DNA of 64,000 nt from Siphonobacter curvatus (lineage in GTDB: Bacteria > Bacteroidota > Bacteroidia > Cytophagales > Spirosomataceae), in NCBI RefSeq assembly GCF_002943425.1, contig NZ_PTRA01000001.1, positions 930,001 through 994,000 on the forward strand, given 5' to 3'. A program made the position numbers and the translations under genes. Below, one piece after another: positions 27,801-35,895 of this stretch; position 1 is the first letter of the stretch; each line of letters starts with the position of its first letter. A model generated the notes under the pieces. It made no database searches. It was not told the DNA's origin and worked only from the letters and a program-made list of their open reading frames with translations.

Positions 27801-29076
27801 ACGCATCTTTCGTAGGAAGTGAATCCACCAGCAGGCCTTTAGTAAGGGTGATATTGATGGGATTTCCTGTAATTTTTGCCGGTCCGCAACCCGTTTGTAC
27901 GGACGATAGCGTATAGGTCTGGTTCTGCAGAAGCGGGTCCGTATACTTTACAGAAAATGAGCCTTCGGTTGGGTCGTTGTATCCTCCTTCCCCGCTGGTC
28001 TGCGTACCGTCGGAAAGGATGGCGTGATAGGGTGAAATGCCTTTTACCTTGACATTGATAGAAACAGGAGAACCATAAGGTAGACGGGTTGGATCATTGG
28101 TAAAAAGTTCGGCCGTTGGAGGAGAAGCAATGACCATCCATAGATTGTTATACGGGCTAACGGCCTTTGGGTTGCTACTCACAATTCGTACCGAAAAGCG
28201 GTTGGTATTGTATCGACTTAGTACTGACGGAACCGTAAATTTCAAAGAACCATTTTCGAGTTTAGCATCCGTGTCCACGTACTGGTTAGGCGTTTCCTGA
28301 CCCTGATTTAATTGAGGAATGAGCCGGATTTTAAATGTGTTGTCCTTGCTCCAGTTGCCTCCTTCCGTACTGAAATTTACGTAAGCCGTACTTCCTTCAC
28401 AGGTGGCATAGGGCGTAACTAAAGTAGCCTGAATGCTAATGGGATTCGTTTTGACGCGAATGAACCCAGCGGCGGTATTCGTACCACATTTATTCTGAAT
28501 GCTCTTTACGTAATAACTAACCGGCTTGTCGAATGTAAACGTTTGCTCCCCTGTCCCTTCAAACAAGTTACCGTAGGTGTAAAACTTAAATTGTAAGGTA
28601 TCACGACTACTACTATCCTGTAGGGTTACCGTCATATCACTACTAGCCGTAAACGGGACTTTGACTTGGGAGTACTTGTTTAACTGAAATGAATGTTCGC
28701 CTAAATTTAGACTTGGGTAGGCCCCTACGTCGTTGTAATCCGACCAATTACTAGTAAACGCTGGAGACGTAGCAACGACCTTCATCCGATAGCGGCCATA
28801 AGGCCTCAGGTAGTTAAACGCATGTTGGCCCAGGCGAATGCGTAGTTTATTCCCTGCAACCAATTGGGCCGGAAATTCTGAATACTGATAACCATCGTAT
28901 TCAATTCCGATGGCGAACTGATTGGTAGGAGCGAACGTCCCCGTGATCTTGATGGAAATATCAGCATCCGTTTCAAAACAAAGCGTGGTCGGAGCTTTTT
29001 CAATCACAACGGATTGAGCTTGGGATTGAAAAGAGATCAAGCCCATACAAAAGAGTAGCAATAAACGATACATCAT
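24811..29076 (-). CDS. Giant T9SS-secreted protein with seven two-domain Ig-like repeats (second copy)
   Basis: A 1421-residue secreted protein. It has a signal peptide (MMYRLLLLFCMGLISFQSQAQ), then seven repeats of about 190 residues. Each repeat starts with a C-x-G-like segment (for example ICAGDTLYVSYATTGTF) and closes with an N-x-C-G-type segment before a beta strand (for example LVNTCGKTAGTGSATVTV). The last 75 residues are a type A T9SS sorting domain (IEVFPNPATEKIRINV, LYSLTGTLLS, LPVGTYLLRF). The product should cross the outer membrane through the type IX system and be surface-attached or released; adhesion is plausible but not shown. It overlaps the upstream paralogue by 4 nt (ATGA), so the two are translationally coupled. 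Confidence 0.88.
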   Translation of the reverse strand: MMYRLLLLFCMGLISFQSQAQSVVIEKAPTTLCFETDADISIKITGTFAPTNQFAIGIEYDGYQYSEFPAQLVAGNKLRIRLGQHAFNYLRPYGRYRMKVVATSPAFTSNWSDYNDVGAYPSLNLGEHSFQLNKYSQVKVPFTASSDMTVTLQDSSSRDTLQFKFYTYGNLFEGTGEQTFTFDKPVSYYVKSIQNKCGTNTAAGFIRVKTNPISIQATLVTPYATCEGSTAYVNFSTEGGNWSKDNTFKIRLIPQLNQGQETPNQYVDTDAKLENGSLKFTVPSVLSRYNTNRFSVRIVSSNPKAVSPYNNLWMVIASPPTAELFTNDPTRLPYGSPVSINVKVKGISPYHAILSDGTQTSGEGGYNDPTEGSFSVKYTDPLLQNQTYTLSSVQTGCGPAKITGNPINITLTKGLLVDSLPTKDACDGQVFRFRIKSNQNLNGPVKVRFNADLSTGTAPHEIQGTIAQNWVSFVASPYVNSSNEEVRTVTVSLDFGDYQTKNLFYIDLHGKPTAHFRENYNSITLDIPQSYSLSFTTTGSHRNIVTFSDGSQSTYDNPWYKSFYIQRSETYSIVKVSNLCYSTDLKDDCVVTVRNPNNQGILLKKPASVACRDQKLAINFDTYGEFQPGNTFKIQYSDSNWNYKDFELGVVNQKGSYSLTLPEETRQQGSISVRIISTAPEKVSDIFYIYLAGEARLTYQSYPREIKAGSTVSYTADLENNYPPLAMVISDGTREWTLSTPSERSIQANFSPTQTTYYKIRSISNVCGTVNLPNTSFKLTVITNDSLRVSWPASARLQNPCLQGKIKLPFVVKGKPNSNTTYTLQVSARNDYSAPLTFVDLVQTKQTDFFEFEWPASNPVKSFAFRIMTSNPATYSDTLWVGSNIPPQVVLTSSNQMVEGGQSVYLYTEFKNGSYGTIYWSDGIASSDSRSVTVQKKATYTIVSVSNQCGYGTATGEVTVRVKPVLNLTTVSHNELCRGATLTAGYSFSGDYDDSNYFVLSLINTKTRKAIRMDSTRTGTGPFSLKIPANFTPGLYTLELASTSPVIRTSQSLRILSLPEYRLLGSTIINPGQSTTLQFVTPHQTGEFVSYTLSDNSTGTFYADGYAFINVKPTQTTTYTVRELVNTCGKTAGTGSATVTVNPPSERTVSVIDAVNANYYSRICAGDTLYVSYATTGTFSANNRFSIQISDSTGTNFKTINTLPWGQQRLKALVPETLPRASGYRVMVVATDPNTSSAASGVPMTVSIKPTARLLTQTAYALPGQKLSVPIELTGDPNWQVELKNEFSSLYFSLTLPIDTLTFDRQENISVYKLASVVNACGVGRVIEPSQLRVELVTSVELPIVSAIEVFPNPATEKIRINVGRPGTHQVRLYSLTGTLLSESIFSDTYVDLDVSDLPVGTYLLRFLEKGNTQTFRIIKN

Positions 29077-32000
29077 AATTTCTGGATACGGAACGTTAGG
29101 ACAACGGTGGCGTTTTGAATGTGTAAGAGGTAAATGCCTGGGGGTACCGCACGCAGACTAAGGTCTTCCTGGGTAGCCTTAGCCTCGGTTTGCTGAATGA
29201 CCTGACCGGTGAGAGTCATTAACTGCATGGTACTTCCAGGCTGAAGGCCTTCCACGCGAATCTGATCGGTCGTTGGATTGGGAAAGGCTTTAATCGTGTG
29301 CGAAGCCGTTGGTTCAGTAGCCGTAATGAGCTCCACTTTCAGCGTATTGGGCTCTAGGACCGTACCAATGCCGCAAACATTGGTAACCTGCCGGATTTTG
29401 TAAGTCAAACTCGGCGAGAGGGCTTCGATGCGAAGACTATCCCGCAGGTTGTTTGTAAAAAACGAAGCGTAATACGGCTCCACGCCCCAGCTTACGCTAA
29501 AGGGAGCATCACCGGTAAACTCCAGCGGTAGTTTATAGACGCTGCCATTCACCTGCATAGGTAGTTGGGCAACGCCGAATTTCACGCTTGCTTTTTCCGC
29601 CGTGGTATAAAAGGTGGCACTGGCACTACTCATGCTGGACGGATCGGAGGCCACCACCCGAATCCGGTAGCCGGAGCCTTTCTTCAGGGTCGTGGGTAGG
29701 ATGCCCGCCAGCTCGTGGTCGCGATTGCTCGGTAGGGTGGGTAGCGAAGTAAACTGCTGACCTAGCGAGTCTGACAGTTGAATGCTCATCAGATTCGTAG
29801 CACTAAAGGAGCCTTTGGTTTCGTAACTGACGAAAATTGTATCCCCTTTACACAGGTAGCCATAGCCTGACTTCGTACTCACAAACTGCGTATTGATCAT
29901 GCGTTCGGCCGGTGGATTAACCGTGACCGTAGCCGAACCCGTAGCCGAACCTTTCCCGCAACCGTTGGAAATACTGGTAATGGTGTACGTGGTGGTTTGC
30001 GTAGGAGCAACGGATAGGGTTTGCTCTTTGGAATCGTTGTAAAAAACGCCTTTCTGACCCGTGGATAGTTCGTAATTGATCGTGGTTTGAATGTTCGAGG
30101 CTGCGTTTTGATTGATCAATCGCAACGTTGAATACTGGCCGGGATTAATGGTATTAGAACCAATCAATCGGTACGAAGGTGGGAAAGAAAGGTATAGCGG
30201 ACGGCTTTCACTGAGTTGAGGTGAGGTGGTGATGACCCGCAGTTCATAGAAGTCTGAACCCTCTAATTGGGCCGGGATTTTCACGGTAATCGTTCCCGAA
30301 ACCGTAGTCGTCACTGAATCCAGCGGGATGAATCCTTTTCGGGCCGTGTACAGACCCACCCGTATTTTATTGGAAGTATTGAATTCTCCATCGAGATAGT
30401 ACCGAACCAGGAGTGAACTGCCGCTACAAATGGTATTTGTCGAACTACTAACGGTTAGTCTGGCCTTCACGGTACCCGTCACTTTCCCCGAAACACTGCC
30501 GTAGCCGCAGCCATTGGTCACCCCTTTCAGTTCAAAAGTGCTGGTTTTGCTGATGTGTTCGCTAATCGTACTGGGGTTAAGCTGAAATTCCCGAATGGTG
30601 CCATCGTTCCACGTTACATTCCAAGGGCCCTGACCCGTAAAGGTAATTTTCATGGGTAAACTGTAGTCAACCTGCGTAGGTCCGTCAGCCGACAGCGTTG
30701 CCGTAGGTAGCGTTCCCAACTCAAAAGGCAGGGCCGTACTAGGGATGTCGCCCGCCCTCAATCGAATCAGGTACGAACCTGACGTATAGGTGTCAGGTAT
30801 CTGGAACGCCGCCAGATTAGTACCTATGGAACTGGTAATTTCCCGGAACACGCTGTCTTTTGCGGCGGCGACTTCCAGCATTAGTTTAACGTTCCCAGGC
30901 ATGGAACCGGCTATGCCATAGGGAAGTTGGTAAGAGCCTTTGGTGCAAAATACGAGTTTCTGACTGGCATAAGCCGTGGGAAAGAAAATGCGGTACGGTT
31001 TCAGATCGACGTTCAGTACGCCTGAGCCGGACGTTGTACCACAAACGTTCGTTGCGGATTTGATACGATAGGAACCAGACTCCGGCGGATAAAAATTTGT
31101 ATAAAAACCCCCGGATCGATTATCGGCGGCTGCCGGGTAATACGTCCAATCCTGCTTACCATTGGTCAGCACCAGCTTGGTTAGGCTGGTAACGTAGGTG
31201 ACCGACTCTGATATGTTCATGGGAATCGAATCTCCTGGCAATAATTCAGTTAATGCTCGTTCATAGGTACTTAAGGATAATGTTGGCTTTTTTTGAATAG
31301 GTAAGAATACGGCTTCGCTTTGCGTTACGGGGTTCGTGGAAAGGATGCGAATCGAAAAATTTTTTAATTCAGTAATCGGAATGTTTAGGGAGCGGCCACT
31401 CGTACCCTTGAGCGTACGGAGGTCCGTAACCTGATTATCATTCAGAATCCGTTGAATTCTGAACTCATTATCGGAGCCAAACGTACCCGTAGTCTGGAAA
31501 GAAATCAGTACGGAATCGCCTACGCAGTAAGCCTGATAAGGGACCGTTAAGGCAATGCCATGGGAAGCAGGTTTGGTCAGTGTAATGATGGAAGTATTTC
31601 CCGAAGTATTCGTTAAATCCGTCGTCTGACACGTATTACTAACCTTTGTTAGCCGATACGTAGATTGGGCTTGGGTGGGGCGTATTCTTAAATTCGGATA
31701 CGAATAATAACTGTCTAAACTGGACAATTCAGTAATTCGTAATGTCCTGCCGTCGCTTAGTTGTAATTCGTAAGGGCCGCCGCCCATCAGCTTAATGGGT
31801 AAGTCAAGATCCTGTATTTCATTAATGTTATATTGACGATACCCTTCACTAAAAAAGGCAGAAGGCTTCGTCGAAATTTTCATTTTAGAAGTTTCAAAAA
31901 CGTAGGCTCCGGCCGTGATGGAAAGAATAAAATCCTGAGCTTGTACCGTTCCACTGTTTCCTAAAGTAGGAATAGTAAAGCGAAGCTGATTGGAACGAAT

Positions 32001-33377
32001 AGTGGCCTCAATAGGCGTACCTCGATACCCATAGGAATAGTCCCGAATCTGAACAGTCGCTTTTTCGGTTAAGGGTACATTAGACGTTAAAGACAGGGTT
32101 ACATTTTGCCCTTCGCAAAAAATTTGATTGGGTATAGAATCTACTTTGAATCCCGCCTGAACCGTTACCGTAACGGGAGTTTTGTCTACCTGTCCAGCTC
32201 CACACCCCGTACTATAGCTTTGAATAGTGTAACGGGTGGTCTGCGTAGGAAACGAAAGGTTATGTTTTGGGCTATAACCATTATTACGATACGTGGACTG
32301 ATCGCTTAAATGGACGACCTGAGGATACGTACCCTTCAAATCAAAAGAAAGGTTAGGTCTTTGGCCCAGGTTAATGGTGTGATTTACAGACGAAAAACGG
32401 GCGGTGGCCGGGTTGAATATTTTTAAACGTACCTGATCGCTTGAACTCATTAGGTAAGGACTTTCCTGAATAATTCGGACGGAATAAGTCCGTTCCCACT
32501 CCCCGATATTTTCAGGAACGATGAAGCTCAGTGCATTACCGGAATAAGTAGCCGAAACCTCTTTGTACGTATCAAGTTCTTCCTGACCGTTGTCATTCAG
32601 TCGCGTTAGCCGAATTTTAAAAGTACCACTGGCGGACAAGTTTCCTCCAGCCGTCGAAAAGTTCACAACCGCCTGATTACCCGTGCAGGATTCAGCTGGA
32701 CTGACGGACGTGGTACGGATGGAAAAAGGATTGACCTTGATGGAAACGTTGCCCGTTCCCGAGCCCGTTCCGCACCGGTTAGAAACGGATTGCAGCACGT
32801 ACGATCGGTTTTTATCAACGGGAATGGGTTCACTTCGTTTATCACTCAGGGCGGAGGTGGTCGTTACCGTCACCCGCAAGCTGTCTGCCGTTAATACATC
32901 CCTCAAAAGAGCGGTAATCGTGCTGCTTCCGAATGAAGAAAATTCGAGCGGGACAGTACTATTAGGGTTCGCCTGATACGACCGGGAAGTTAGGGTAACG
33001 ACGGGTAAAAAAGAGGCGTAAAAGTAATCATTGCTCCAGTCGCTTACGACCGAAGGGTTCGTGCTCTTTACCCGTAGAATCGTAGCTGAAGAAAGCTGGT
33101 TTTCATGAAGTCCTGCCGGAAAGCTTACCTGAAAACGGATTTTACCATTGGCGTACGTCGCTGGAATCTGATGATAGGGGGTTCGATAGTAGGAGTCACC
33201 GAACTCAATGCTAAAAGAAGCCGAAGCTGGAAAGTTACCTTCTAGAGAGACCGGATACTCAACGAAGGATCCTACGCAAAAGTAAGAATTAGGTTTATCA
33301 CCAATGATGATACGTTCATTCTGAGCTACAGTCTGATAACCAAGCAGACATAGCCATACTACCCACAAAAATTTCAT
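29073..33377 (-). CDS. Giant T9SS-secreted protein with seven two-domain Ig-like repeats (first copy)
   Basis: A 1434-residue paralogue of the downstream gene. It starts with signal peptide MKFLWVVWLCLLGYQTVAQ. Seven repeats follow, recognised by entry segments such as SCTGNQAVVNFSTAGGN and LCKGDTIFVSYETKGSF and exit segments such as SNGCGKGSATGSATVTV. The paired Cys suggest disulfides joining entry and exit. The C-terminus is a type A sorting domain (IKAFPNPTTDQIRVEG, LMTLTGQVIQ, PPGIYLLHI). Repeat n of this protein resembles repeat n of its neighbour, so the whole gene was duplicated after the repeats arose. The true function is unknown; the catalytic residues of known enzymes are not seen. 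Confidence 0.88.
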   Translation of the reverse strand: MKFLWVVWLCLLGYQTVAQNERIIIGDKPNSYFCVGSFVEYPVSLEGNFPASASFSIEFGDSYYRTPYHQIPATYANGKIRFQVSFPAGLHENQLSSATILRVKSTNPSVVSDWSNDYFYASFLPVVTLTSRSYQANPNSTVPLEFSSFGSSTITALLRDVLTADSLRVTVTTTSALSDKRSEPIPVDKNRSYVLQSVSNRCGTGSGTGNVSIKVNPFSIRTTSVSPAESCTGNQAVVNFSTAGGNLSASGTFKIRLTRLNDNGQEELDTYKEVSATYSGNALSFIVPENIGEWERTYSVRIIQESPYLMSSSDQVRLKIFNPATARFSSVNHTINLGQRPNLSFDLKGTYPQVVHLSDQSTYRNNGYSPKHNLSFPTQTTRYTIQSYSTGCGAGQVDKTPVTVTVQAGFKVDSIPNQIFCEGQNVTLSLTSNVPLTEKATVQIRDYSYGYRGTPIEATIRSNQLRFTIPTLGNSGTVQAQDFILSITAGAYVFETSKMKISTKPSAFFSEGYRQYNINEIQDLDLPIKLMGGGPYELQLSDGRTLRITELSSLDSYYSYPNLRIRPTQAQSTYRLTKVSNTCQTTDLTNTSGNTSIITLTKPASHGIALTVPYQAYCVGDSVLISFQTTGTFGSDNEFRIQRILNDNQVTDLRTLKGTSGRSLNIPITELKNFSIRILSTNPVTQSEAVFLPIQKKPTLSLSTYERALTELLPGDSIPMNISESVTYVTSLTKLVLTNGKQDWTYYPAAADNRSGGFYTNFYPPESGSYRIKSATNVCGTTSGSGVLNVDLKPYRIFFPTAYASQKLVFCTKGSYQLPYGIAGSMPGNVKLMLEVAAAKDSVFREITSSIGTNLAAFQIPDTYTSGSYLIRLRAGDIPSTALPFELGTLPTATLSADGPTQVDYSLPMKITFTGQGPWNVTWNDGTIREFQLNPSTISEHISKTSTFELKGVTNGCGYGSVSGKVTGTVKARLTVSSSTNTICSGSSLLVRYYLDGEFNTSNKIRVGLYTARKGFIPLDSVTTTVSGTITVKIPAQLEGSDFYELRVITTSPQLSESRPLYLSFPPSYRLIGSNTINPGQYSTLRLINQNAASNIQTTINYELSTGQKGVFYNDSKEQTLSVAPTQTTTYTITSISNGCGKGSATGSATVTVNPPAERMINTQFVSTKSGYGYLCKGDTIFVSYETKGSFSATNLMSIQLSDSLGQQFTSLPTLPSNRDHELAGILPTTLKKGSGYRIRVVASDPSSMSSASATFYTTAEKASVKFGVAQLPMQVNGSVYKLPLEFTGDAPFSVSWGVEPYYASFFTNNLRDSLRIEALSPSLTYKIRQVTNVCGIGTVLEPNTLKVELITATEPTASHTIKAFPNPTTDQIRVEGLQPGSTMQLMTLTGQVIQQTEAKATQEDLSLRAVPPGIYLLHIQNATVVLTFRIQKL

Positions 33378-33423
33378 AAATCAAATAAAGGACAACGGAT
33401 AGGCGATGGGGATAACTAAAGCA

Positions 33424-33431
33424 CAAATCTA
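33424..33431 (-). promoter_or_regulatory. Candidate -7 element of the T9SS gene pair
   Basis: The minus strand reads TAGATTTG, an exact TAnnTTTG match, about 47 nt before the first T9SS start codon. The expected -33 position shows only TTTA, so the assignment is weak. The rest of this 441-nt gap is AT-rich and holds, apart from the palindrome before the cysteine desulfurase stop, nothing I can name. Confidence 0.35.
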
Positions 33432-33699
33432 ATCTTTAAACAGGGGAATAAATGAATTTTTTAGAAAGATATAAAAGGTGTGTAGCTTACACGCGTCGAT
33501 AGCCTGAAACTGTAGCAATAATAAACTAAGCTTTGGTTTTAAATACTCTAATTGAATCAGAATTGTTAGTAAAGTAAGTATATGCAATTAATGAAAGCAG
33601 TATAAAAACTCTTTATTTAAAAGGAAGACTACACTACATTAGTTCATACAGAACATAGCTCCTGTAAACGATTTAGGGTAGAAGAGGTGCTTTGCAATA

Positions 33700-33751
33700 A
33701 ATCCCTTAAAAGGCGTATTTGATTTTAATCAAATACGCCTTTTAAGGGATT
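33700..33751 (-). terminator. Long perfect palindrome, probable terminator of the cysteine desulfurase gene
   Basis: A perfect 25-bp inverted repeat has only TT in the centre: AATCCCTTAAAAGGCGTATT then TGATT, with the exact complement following. It lies 67 nt past the stop codon. The A/T-rich flanks suit termination in either direction, but the arm is longer than usual for a terminator. Confidence 0.6.
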
Positions 33752-33818
33752 ATAAAAAATTCGAGAAAGTAAAAACTGACAGGAGATTTCTGTCTACTGA
33801 AAGAAGTTAAAAAATTTT

Positions 33819-34964
33819 TTAGGCCACCAGACTAACCTCCTCCGTTTGGTACAATTCCGTAAGAATGGTCAACGCAGCATCAATTTCCTGCCGGGTATTA
33901 TCCGGTCCGAAGGAAAACCGTACGTTTTCTTTCCCAAAGCTGGAGGGGATTTCCTGAAGTACGTGCGAGCCGCCCGCCAAGTTGGAGCAGGCACTGCCGC
34001 CAGAAACGGCAATTCCGCGAGCATCCAAAGCTTCGACCAGCGAGCAGGGGGCATCCAGAATAGGAAACGCGACATTAATCAGGCCGGGTAAGGTCTCGTC
34101 GATGCTTTGACATCGGCCATTAAACGCAATACCAGGAATCTGTTTCCGTAAACCACCAATAAAATGCCGTTTCAGCGAATCCAGGTGAGCGATGTTCTGC
34201 TGCTGATGCGTGATGGCCAGCTCCAATGCTTTGGTCAGACCCACAATGCCCGGTACGTTTTCGGTGCCCCCGCGTTGACCTGCTTCCTGTCCACCGCCGC
34301 TGAGCAAGGCCGGTAAGCGATGACCCCGACGGGCGACCAAAAATCCAACGCCTTTCGGACCGCGAAATTTATGGGCCGAAGCAGTAGCGAAATCAATGGC
34401 GTCCAGGGCTACGTGGACTTTACCCAGGCTCTGAACGGTGTCGGTATGAAAGTAGGCTCCGTAGTGCTGGGTTAAGGCACCCACTTCTTCTAGATTTAGC
34501 AAGTTACCGAGCTCATTATTAGCGTGCATGAGGCTGACGAGCCCTTTAGGATGCTTTTCCAGCCAGCGGGTCAGGTCGGGAATAGAAACCCGTCCCTGCT
34601 CGTCGAGTGCGACGTAATCAAGCTGAATTTGACCCGCCTGCTCTAACTGACGTAGCGGTAACAAGACGGCTTTATGTTCAATTTTTGAGGTCAGGACGTG
34701 ACGAATACCATACTGCTGAATGCTGCTCTTGAGGGCAAAATTATCGGCTTCGGTACCCCCGGAAGTGAAGATGATTTCTTCGGGAGAAAGGGCTAGTAAA
34801 TCAGCAATTTGACGACGACTGGACTGAATCACGCGTTTCGCCTCTCGACCCGCTCGGTGATTGGAGGACGGATTCCCGAAATGTTGCGTAAAATAGGGTA
34901 AAATCGTTTCCAGAACGGCTGGAGATAAAGACGTAGTAGCGGAGTTATCGAAATAAATAGACAT
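33819..34964 (-). CDS. Cysteine desulfurase (NifS/IscS family)
   Basis: A 381-residue PLP enzyme that converts L-cysteine to alanine plus an enzyme persulfide for Fe-S clusters or thio-cofactors. Visible motifs are the N-terminus IYFDNSATTSLSPAVLE, HKAVLLPLRQ, SAHKFRGPKGVGFLV with Schiff-base K199, and GGSACSNLAGG with catalytic C326. The full fold is present. No IscU, SufE or other Fe-S assembly gene is adjacent, so the sulfur acceptor is unknown. The striking feature is its 5' leader: a SAM-I riboswitch lies between a near-consensus promoter and the start codon. This makes the enzyme a likely part of the methionine/cysteine regulon. Confidence 0.93.
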   Translation of the reverse strand: MSIYFDNSATTSLSPAVLETILPYFTQHFGNPSSNHRAGREAKRVIQSSRRQIADLLALSPEEIIFTSGGTEADNFALKSSIQQYGIRHVLTSKIEHKAVLLPLRQLEQAGQIQLDYVALDEQGRVSIPDLTRWLEKHPKGLVSLMHANNELGNLLNLEEVGALTQHYGAYFHTDTVQSLGKVHVALDAIDFATASAHKFRGPKGVGFLVARRGHRLPALLSGGGQEAGQRGGTENVPGIVGLTKALELAITHQQQNIAHLDSLKRHFIGGLRKQIPGIAFNGRCQSIDETLPGLINVAFPILDAPCSLVEALDARGIAVSGGSACSNLAGGSHVLQEIPSSFGKENVRFSFGPDNTRQEIDAALTILTELYQTEEVSLVA

Positions 34965-35143
34965 GCGATGAAAAAGCTGATGAAGGTGAATGATCGGATG
35001 AGAAGGTCAGACCCGTGTTGAATCCAAGGGGTGACCAGACGTGACGGAAAATCACGTTCGTGACAAACGAGAAAACAGTGCTTAGCTTCGGAGAATGAAG
35101 CAGGCCGGGCGATTTCGAGTCGGGGAGAGTGCCATGCGGTATT

Positions 35144-35246
35144 GGGTTTATAGTTCCTAATGTGTTAGGCAGGTTAGCACTGATTCCGTGTCGGAAAGTT
35201 GCTAAGGATTCGCAGAGCCTGTCTCTCCTCCTTTCTGTATAAGCCC
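35144..35246 (-). promoter_or_regulatory. SAM-I (S-box) riboswitch
   Basis: The minus-strand RNA folds as an S-box. P1 is GGGCTTATA with TATAAACCC (one mismatch). The P2 arm is AAGGA / TCCTT around GGAGAGACAGGCTCTGCGAA. The core then reads TTAGCAAC, and P3 is TTTCCGACACGGAA. A conserved TGCTAA follows, with P4 CCTAA-CACA-TTAGG. Loop CAGG can form the pseudoknot with CCTG after TGCTAA. The aptamer length of 103 nt is normal. About 180 nt separates P1 from the cysteine desulfurase start; no strong terminator is seen there, so the switching mechanism is unclear. Confidence 0.85.
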
Positions 35247-35274
35247 CAACTACCCGTAGTAATTGAAGACGTTG

Positions 35275-35307
35275 CAAAGATACGTGTGAGAAAAAGTATA
35301 AAACAAA
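35275..35307 (-). promoter_or_regulatory. Bacteroidota promoter driving the SAM riboswitch leader
   Basis: On the minus strand, TTTG is followed after 21 nt by TATCTTTG (TAnnTTTG), a full match to the Bacteroidota -33/-7 consensus. The predicted transcript starts about 20 nt before P1 of the riboswitch. Confidence 0.75.
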
Positions 35308-35390
35308 TAAAATCTATAGAAATTATAGATTAATAAATAAGTTTGAGAGTGTGTGCAATTTAATGTGTTGATTATTAGGATTATATCGTT

Positions 35391-35419
35391 GTTGTTAATG
35401 CTAGCATAGCATCAACAAC
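35391..35419. repeat. Inverted repeat in the divergent promoter region
   Basis: GTTGTTAATGCT pairs with AGCATCAACAAC (11 of 12) across a 5-nt spacer. It sits between the outward-facing promoters of the riboswitch leader and the sigma factor module and has no T-run. It could be an operator. Confidence 0.5.
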
Positions 35420-35496
35420 GGTGGAAGTATATAGCGAAGCGTTACTAGCAGGGCAGAAATGAGTAGGACGCAATTTGTTATTTTTAGACTATGGAT

Positions 35497-35523
35497 TGTC
35501 CCTAATCGATCAGCCCGATCGTC
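35497..35523 (+). promoter_or_regulatory. Candidate ECF-type promoter of the YCII-sigma module
   Basis: TGTCCC is followed after a 17-nt spacer by CGTC, about 28 nt before the YCII start codon. ECF sigma factors typically use a -10 containing CGTC, and ECF42-type promoters have been described with a TGTC-containing -35. This fits an autoregulated promoter but rests on few bases. Confidence 0.35.
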
Positions 35524-35551
35524 ATAGCGTAGAACAATAACTTTTCTCACC

Positions 35552-35893
35552 ATGAAAGAATTTGCTTTAATCTTCAGACTCAAAGACATCGCTGACTTCA
35601 AACCGTCGCCTGAACAAATGCAGGAGAGACTGAATTGGCTTGACAACATTGCGTCACAAAACAGGCTTGTTGATAAAGGGAATACGTTATTGCCCCTACC
35701 AGGAAGTGCTAAAACGGTGCAACCAGACAATCTGGTAACGGATGGACCTTATACAGAAATTAAGGAATTTATTAGCGGTTATGTAGTCATTCGGGCCGAA
35801 GACATAAATGAAGCAGTAGAAATAGCAAAAAGAAATCCTATCTTTAGTATGGGAGGCAGTGTTGAAATAAGAGAAGTTCTAAAACGTGACTAG
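35552..35893 (+). CDS. YCII-related (DGPF-type) protein
   Basis: A 113-residue alpha/beta ferredoxin-like protein of the YCII superfamily. The motif NLVTDGPYTEIKEFISGYVV carries the DGPF-type signature (DGPY here). Proteins of this type are encoded next to ECF42 sigma factors and are regarded as their targets or partners, with unknown biochemical activity. The sigma factor starts 2 nt after this stop codon, so both form one transcription unit. The gene is AT-richer than its neighbours, as is the sigma gene. Confidence 0.88.
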   Translation: MKEFALIFRLKDIADFKPSPEQMQERLNWLDNIASQNRLVDKGNTLLPLPGSAKTVQPDNLVTDGPYTEIKEFISGYVVIRAEDINEAVEIAKRNPIFSMGGSVEIREVLKRD

Positions 35894-35895
35894 TA

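Noticed and set aside
24811-33377. Seven-fold repeats as a recent DNA-level tandem repeat
   Set aside because: The units share protein motifs, but the nucleotide sequence is diverged; no long identical DNA repeats are visible.
34945-35277. 110-codon minus-strand frame upstream of the cysteine desulfurase
   Set aside because: It covers the SAM-I riboswitch and leader; the translation has no protein-like pattern.
35401-35730. 109-codon minus-strand frame opposite the YCII gene
   Set aside because: It is antisense to the real YCII gene and to its promoter.
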